Source: Aphidius gifuensis
Lineage: Eukaryota; Arthropoda; Insecta; Hymenoptera; Braconidae
DNA: 64,000 bases
Assembly (NCBI RefSeq): GCF_014905175.1
Contig: NC_057788.1
Coordinates: forward strand, 8,866,001-8,930,000
Direction: 5' to 3'
In this document: in pieces, positions 61,421 to 64,000 of the stretch
Layout: every line of letters begins with the position of its first letter
Position numbering within the stretch: the stretch's first letter is position 1
Translations under genes and position numbers: made by a program
The notes under the pieces: model-generated
Databases searched by the model: none
What the model was told of the DNA's origin: nothing
What the model saw: only the letters and a program-made list of their open reading frames with translations

Positions 61421-62500
61421 TTAATTTACCATTCCCGATAAAAGGTCTTCTTTTACATAATTACGTCCAATATATAAAGTGTTTCACCACCAGCTGTATG
61501 ACCACCTTTCAATGAATTTTTTGGCGCACAATACCATCACTGGCTTTGATCCATAAATAGTTGATGTTTTTATTTATCATCAATATCTTTAAACAATAAT
61601 TTAAAAATTACATTTATATCTACAAAATAATACTGCTGGACTATACTAAAAAAATTTAATTCACCTCAAAATTTGGGGCTTCATAAACTTTATTATTTAT
61701 GCACAGTGTTTACCAGCTTTACCAGGTAACAAATGTGAATCGCAAAAAGCTCGAGCAACAAAAGAATTATATTTATTAGTATTGACTTTCATGTATACTG
61801 GAATATCAATGTCATCGTAATCAGGATTTTATATTTAATTAAATTAAGAAATTTATCTAGTTAATTTTTTTTTTTTTTACCTCAACATTATTGAAACTGA
61901 ATTTTTTGTATTGATGCATTTTAAAATAATATTTTTACCAATGTAACTTATTATTGTTGAATTTTCTGTGCCAAAATCAGATTTATCATCCATTGAATAT
62001 TTTTCAAATGGTTCTACAAATACCTCATTATTTTTCGTGGATAAATTTACCATTAATTCGTACTTTTTTTCAAATGAATTTACAACTGCTTCTAATTTTT
62101 TATCAAATAAATCTACCATTGATTTATATTTTTCATCCGATAAATTTGCCTCTGATTCATTATTATTTGCCGATGAATTTACAATTAACTGATATTTTTT
62201 TTCAAAAGAATTTACAAGTAGTGGAAATTTTTTTTCAAATGAATCTACGACTGCTTCATATTTTTTTATCTGTCGAATTTGCAATTGACTCGTATTTTTC
62301 TTCAATCAAATGATTTTCTAAAAATAAATTATAAATTTCAATTTTTAATTTAGCATTTTAATAATTTTTAATAAACAAAAATATCAAGAATAATTAATTA
62401 TAACAATTTTCATTAAATATACCATCTTTAGAATTTTTGTAGGCATTATATAACACCCCACTTGTAATTATTAATATTAAAATTGTCAACGAACTCAATA
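61421..62500 (-). pseudogene. Decayed DM9-domain (DUF3421) gene
   Basis: Read on the minus strand: a hydrophobic start without an ATG (LTILILIITSGVLYNAYKNS, about 62490-62423) joins, by gtatat/ttttag, an exon of degenerate 10-residue repeats of the type FEKKYELMVN (62317-61939). Two DM9-like blocks follow: DYDDIDIPVYMKVNTNKYNS ... FCDSHLLPGKAGKHC (61828 on), then WIKASDGIV and GGHTAGGETLYIGRNYVKED (61560-61421). DM9 repeats typically pair GG...(I/L)YVGRA with LIPGKV. At least three frameshifts (an A run near 62262, after KHC, and after KASDGIVRQKIH) and the missing start indicate a pseudogene. DM9 proteins are often Golgi/secretory lectin-like proteins in insects. Confidence 0.65.
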
Positions 62501-63170
62501 TTTGTTTTTACCGCTCCAATTTACAAAAAAAATATCTACGTTTTTATTTTATTTAATTATTTATTTTCTACTTGGTATAAATACTCGGTAAAGTATTTTA
62601 CTCAATTTTAAAAGCAGATCTTTACCGGGTATAAGTATTTTAAATCATGGTCTTTGACGTCGTCGTTTTTATTATCAAAATGTCGTTCTAAGTATTTGTT
62701 AAAAAAAATAAAAAACAGTTTCATTATGTATATCGATGCCTCTCTTTCCAATGAGCCTACTCTCGATTTTTTCAACAAATTAATAAAAAGATATAAGAGT
62801 CAGTAAAAGCCAATATTAAATCTTGCTAAAAATAAATTTTTTCAAGCTGAAATGTCTAATTTCTTCGGATACGTTGCGCATACCCCGTGCCTATCCTACT
62901 ATTGAATTTTTTTACATGCATATATGTGTGTTATGCAGCCGCATGGTATTAGTTATTTATCATTGATGGTATAGCAGAATTTGTTTCTTTTTCCTTTTTA
63001 TTTTAAGCCTTATATACGTATACAACGTTTAAATTTTATATTCAGAAAATTAGTATTGAATTATTATTTATTATTTATTATGAGCAATTCACAGTCAAAT
63101 TTAAAGTAGACGAATTACAAATATAATTTATTATTAAATTTAAACAAAATAAATTGAAATAATCAAGTTT
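62501..63170. other. Non-coding stretch
   Basis: Mixed AT-rich DNA with no frame or repeat I can support. Possible upstream region of the DM9 relic. Confidence 0.4.
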
Positions 63171-63536
63171 ATAAATTTACAATTAATGTCGCCAAAAAAG
63201 CCTCAATTTTTACCTGTCTATTTATCATACCTTTAATAATCAAAAACTGAAATATCAAAAATTTCAAAATTTTTTTGATTTATAAAGTTGAATAAGTTGC
63301 TGGATAAAAACTAAAAATTAGGCTTTTTTGATAAATGGTATAATAATAATATAATAATAAAAAACTGCAGCACCTAATTTTTTTTAGTTTTTTTTTATCA
63401 GCAACTTATTCAACTTTATACATCAAAATTTTGACATTTTTTTTGGATATTTCACGTTTTTTGATTATTAAAGGTATGATAAATAGACAGGTATTTAAAA
63501 ATTGAGGCTTTTTGGCGACATTAATTGTAAATTTAT
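63171..63536. mobile_element. 366-bp hairpin-type MITE
   Basis: The ends ATAAATTTACAATTAATGTC and their complement (ending 63536) bound arms of about 165 bases. These include GCCTCAATTTTTA, CTGTCTATTTATCATACCTT and AACTTATTCAACTTTATA, each mirrored around a short centre near 63345-63370. No coding content. The family differs from the 860-bp hairpin upstream. Confidence 0.8.
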
Positions 63537-64000
63537 GTTTTGTTTTTATAAATACAGAAAAATATTTTTAATTAATTTTTTCTCGCATTTAGGTGGTATC
63601 TATCAAACTGTTTGGCTTTCATCGACTTTTATATGGTGCTATTTTATTTCCATCTTAAAAAAATTTATAGTAGGGTTTAAAATTTTGATGAAAATATCAA
63701 ATACGTGACATAAAACATGTATATTTCAAATAAATCCTCTTGATCGATTGTGTGGATGAGTAATAATTACTTTTCATTAAATAGATTTTAACGAATTTGA
63801 CCGATTTGACTTATATTTAAAAATTTTTTAAATAACCAATTCCTGGTATTATTTTTTTGATTTACCTATCTGACTAATTATTTTTTTTTTTATGATAAAA
63901 AAATTAAACAGTTATAAAATATAATATTGATTTTTTCTATTTTTTTATTGCTTTTTTTTTTTTAATATTATTATTAGCAGGAGCCAAAGTTATCAAAAAA
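63537..64000. other. Non-coding end of window
   Basis: AT-rich. The short plus-strand frame at 63502-63708 overlaps the repeat and is unsupported. Confidence 0.4.

Noticed and set aside
61954..62313. Plus-strand frames opposite the DM9 relic
   Set aside because: Shadows created by the short repeats of the minus-strand coding relic.
1..64000. tRNA and rRNA genes
   Set aside because: I looked for cloverleaf-like GC-rich stretches and conserved TTCGA loops in the intergenic DNA and saw no convincing candidate; a covariance-model scan was not possible.

Overview
The window is AT-rich, intron-containing insect DNA. GT-AG introns, TATA boxes about 30 bases ahead of likely starts, secreted cysteine-rich gene families and DM9-, YWTD- and LRR-type genes suggest a hymenopteran. 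A braconid, perhaps aphidiine, parasitoid wasp is my inference; no sequence search was possible.

Layout. 1-4.6 kb: non-coding, with one MITE-like element. 4.7-5.7 kb: a three-exon gene for a secreted Cys-rich protein. 7.0-8.3 kb: a junkyard of pseudogene fragments (acetyl-CoA carboxylase and two inverted pieces resembling DmX-like/rabconnectin-3). 8.3-14.5 kb: two families of small secreted proteins, A (one broken copy, two intact) and B (two intact, inverted), with a shared C-terminal motif and arranged as nested inverted duplications. 14.5-16.9 kb: a relic F-box/LRR 3' end and a 1.97-kb element with terminal inverted repeats. 18-35.7 kb: six F-box/leucine-rich-repeat genes (five +, one -) with identical exon structure, plus a Ku80 (XRCC5) pseudogene fragment. 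36.5-48 kb: a VPS13B homologue, 3793 aa, almost all in one 11.3-kb exon. 49-50.2 kb: a secreted LRR protein. 51.6-53.4 kb: a diverged F-box/LRR gene with the same intron positions as the array. 53.7-54.7 kb: a direct duplicate of the end of the secreted LRR gene and its flank. 54.7-59 kb: two more secreted-protein genes, one with two internal repeats and one with YWTD-propeller-like repeats. 59-64 kb: relics, including a decayed DM9-domain gene, and two hairpin-type elements.

Working together. VPS13B is the clear housekeeping gene (bridge-type lipid transfer). The F-box/LRR proteins would act inside cells as SCF-type ubiquitin-ligase substrate receptors. The signal-peptide genes around them are of the kind recruited as venom, salivary or teratocyte secretions, but expression cannot be read from sequence. 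The strongest theme is recent duplication: gene arrays, promoter-bearing spacers copied between genes, inverted pairs and broken relics. Exon coordinates come from reading splice sites and checking frame by arithmetic; they are predictions without transcript support.
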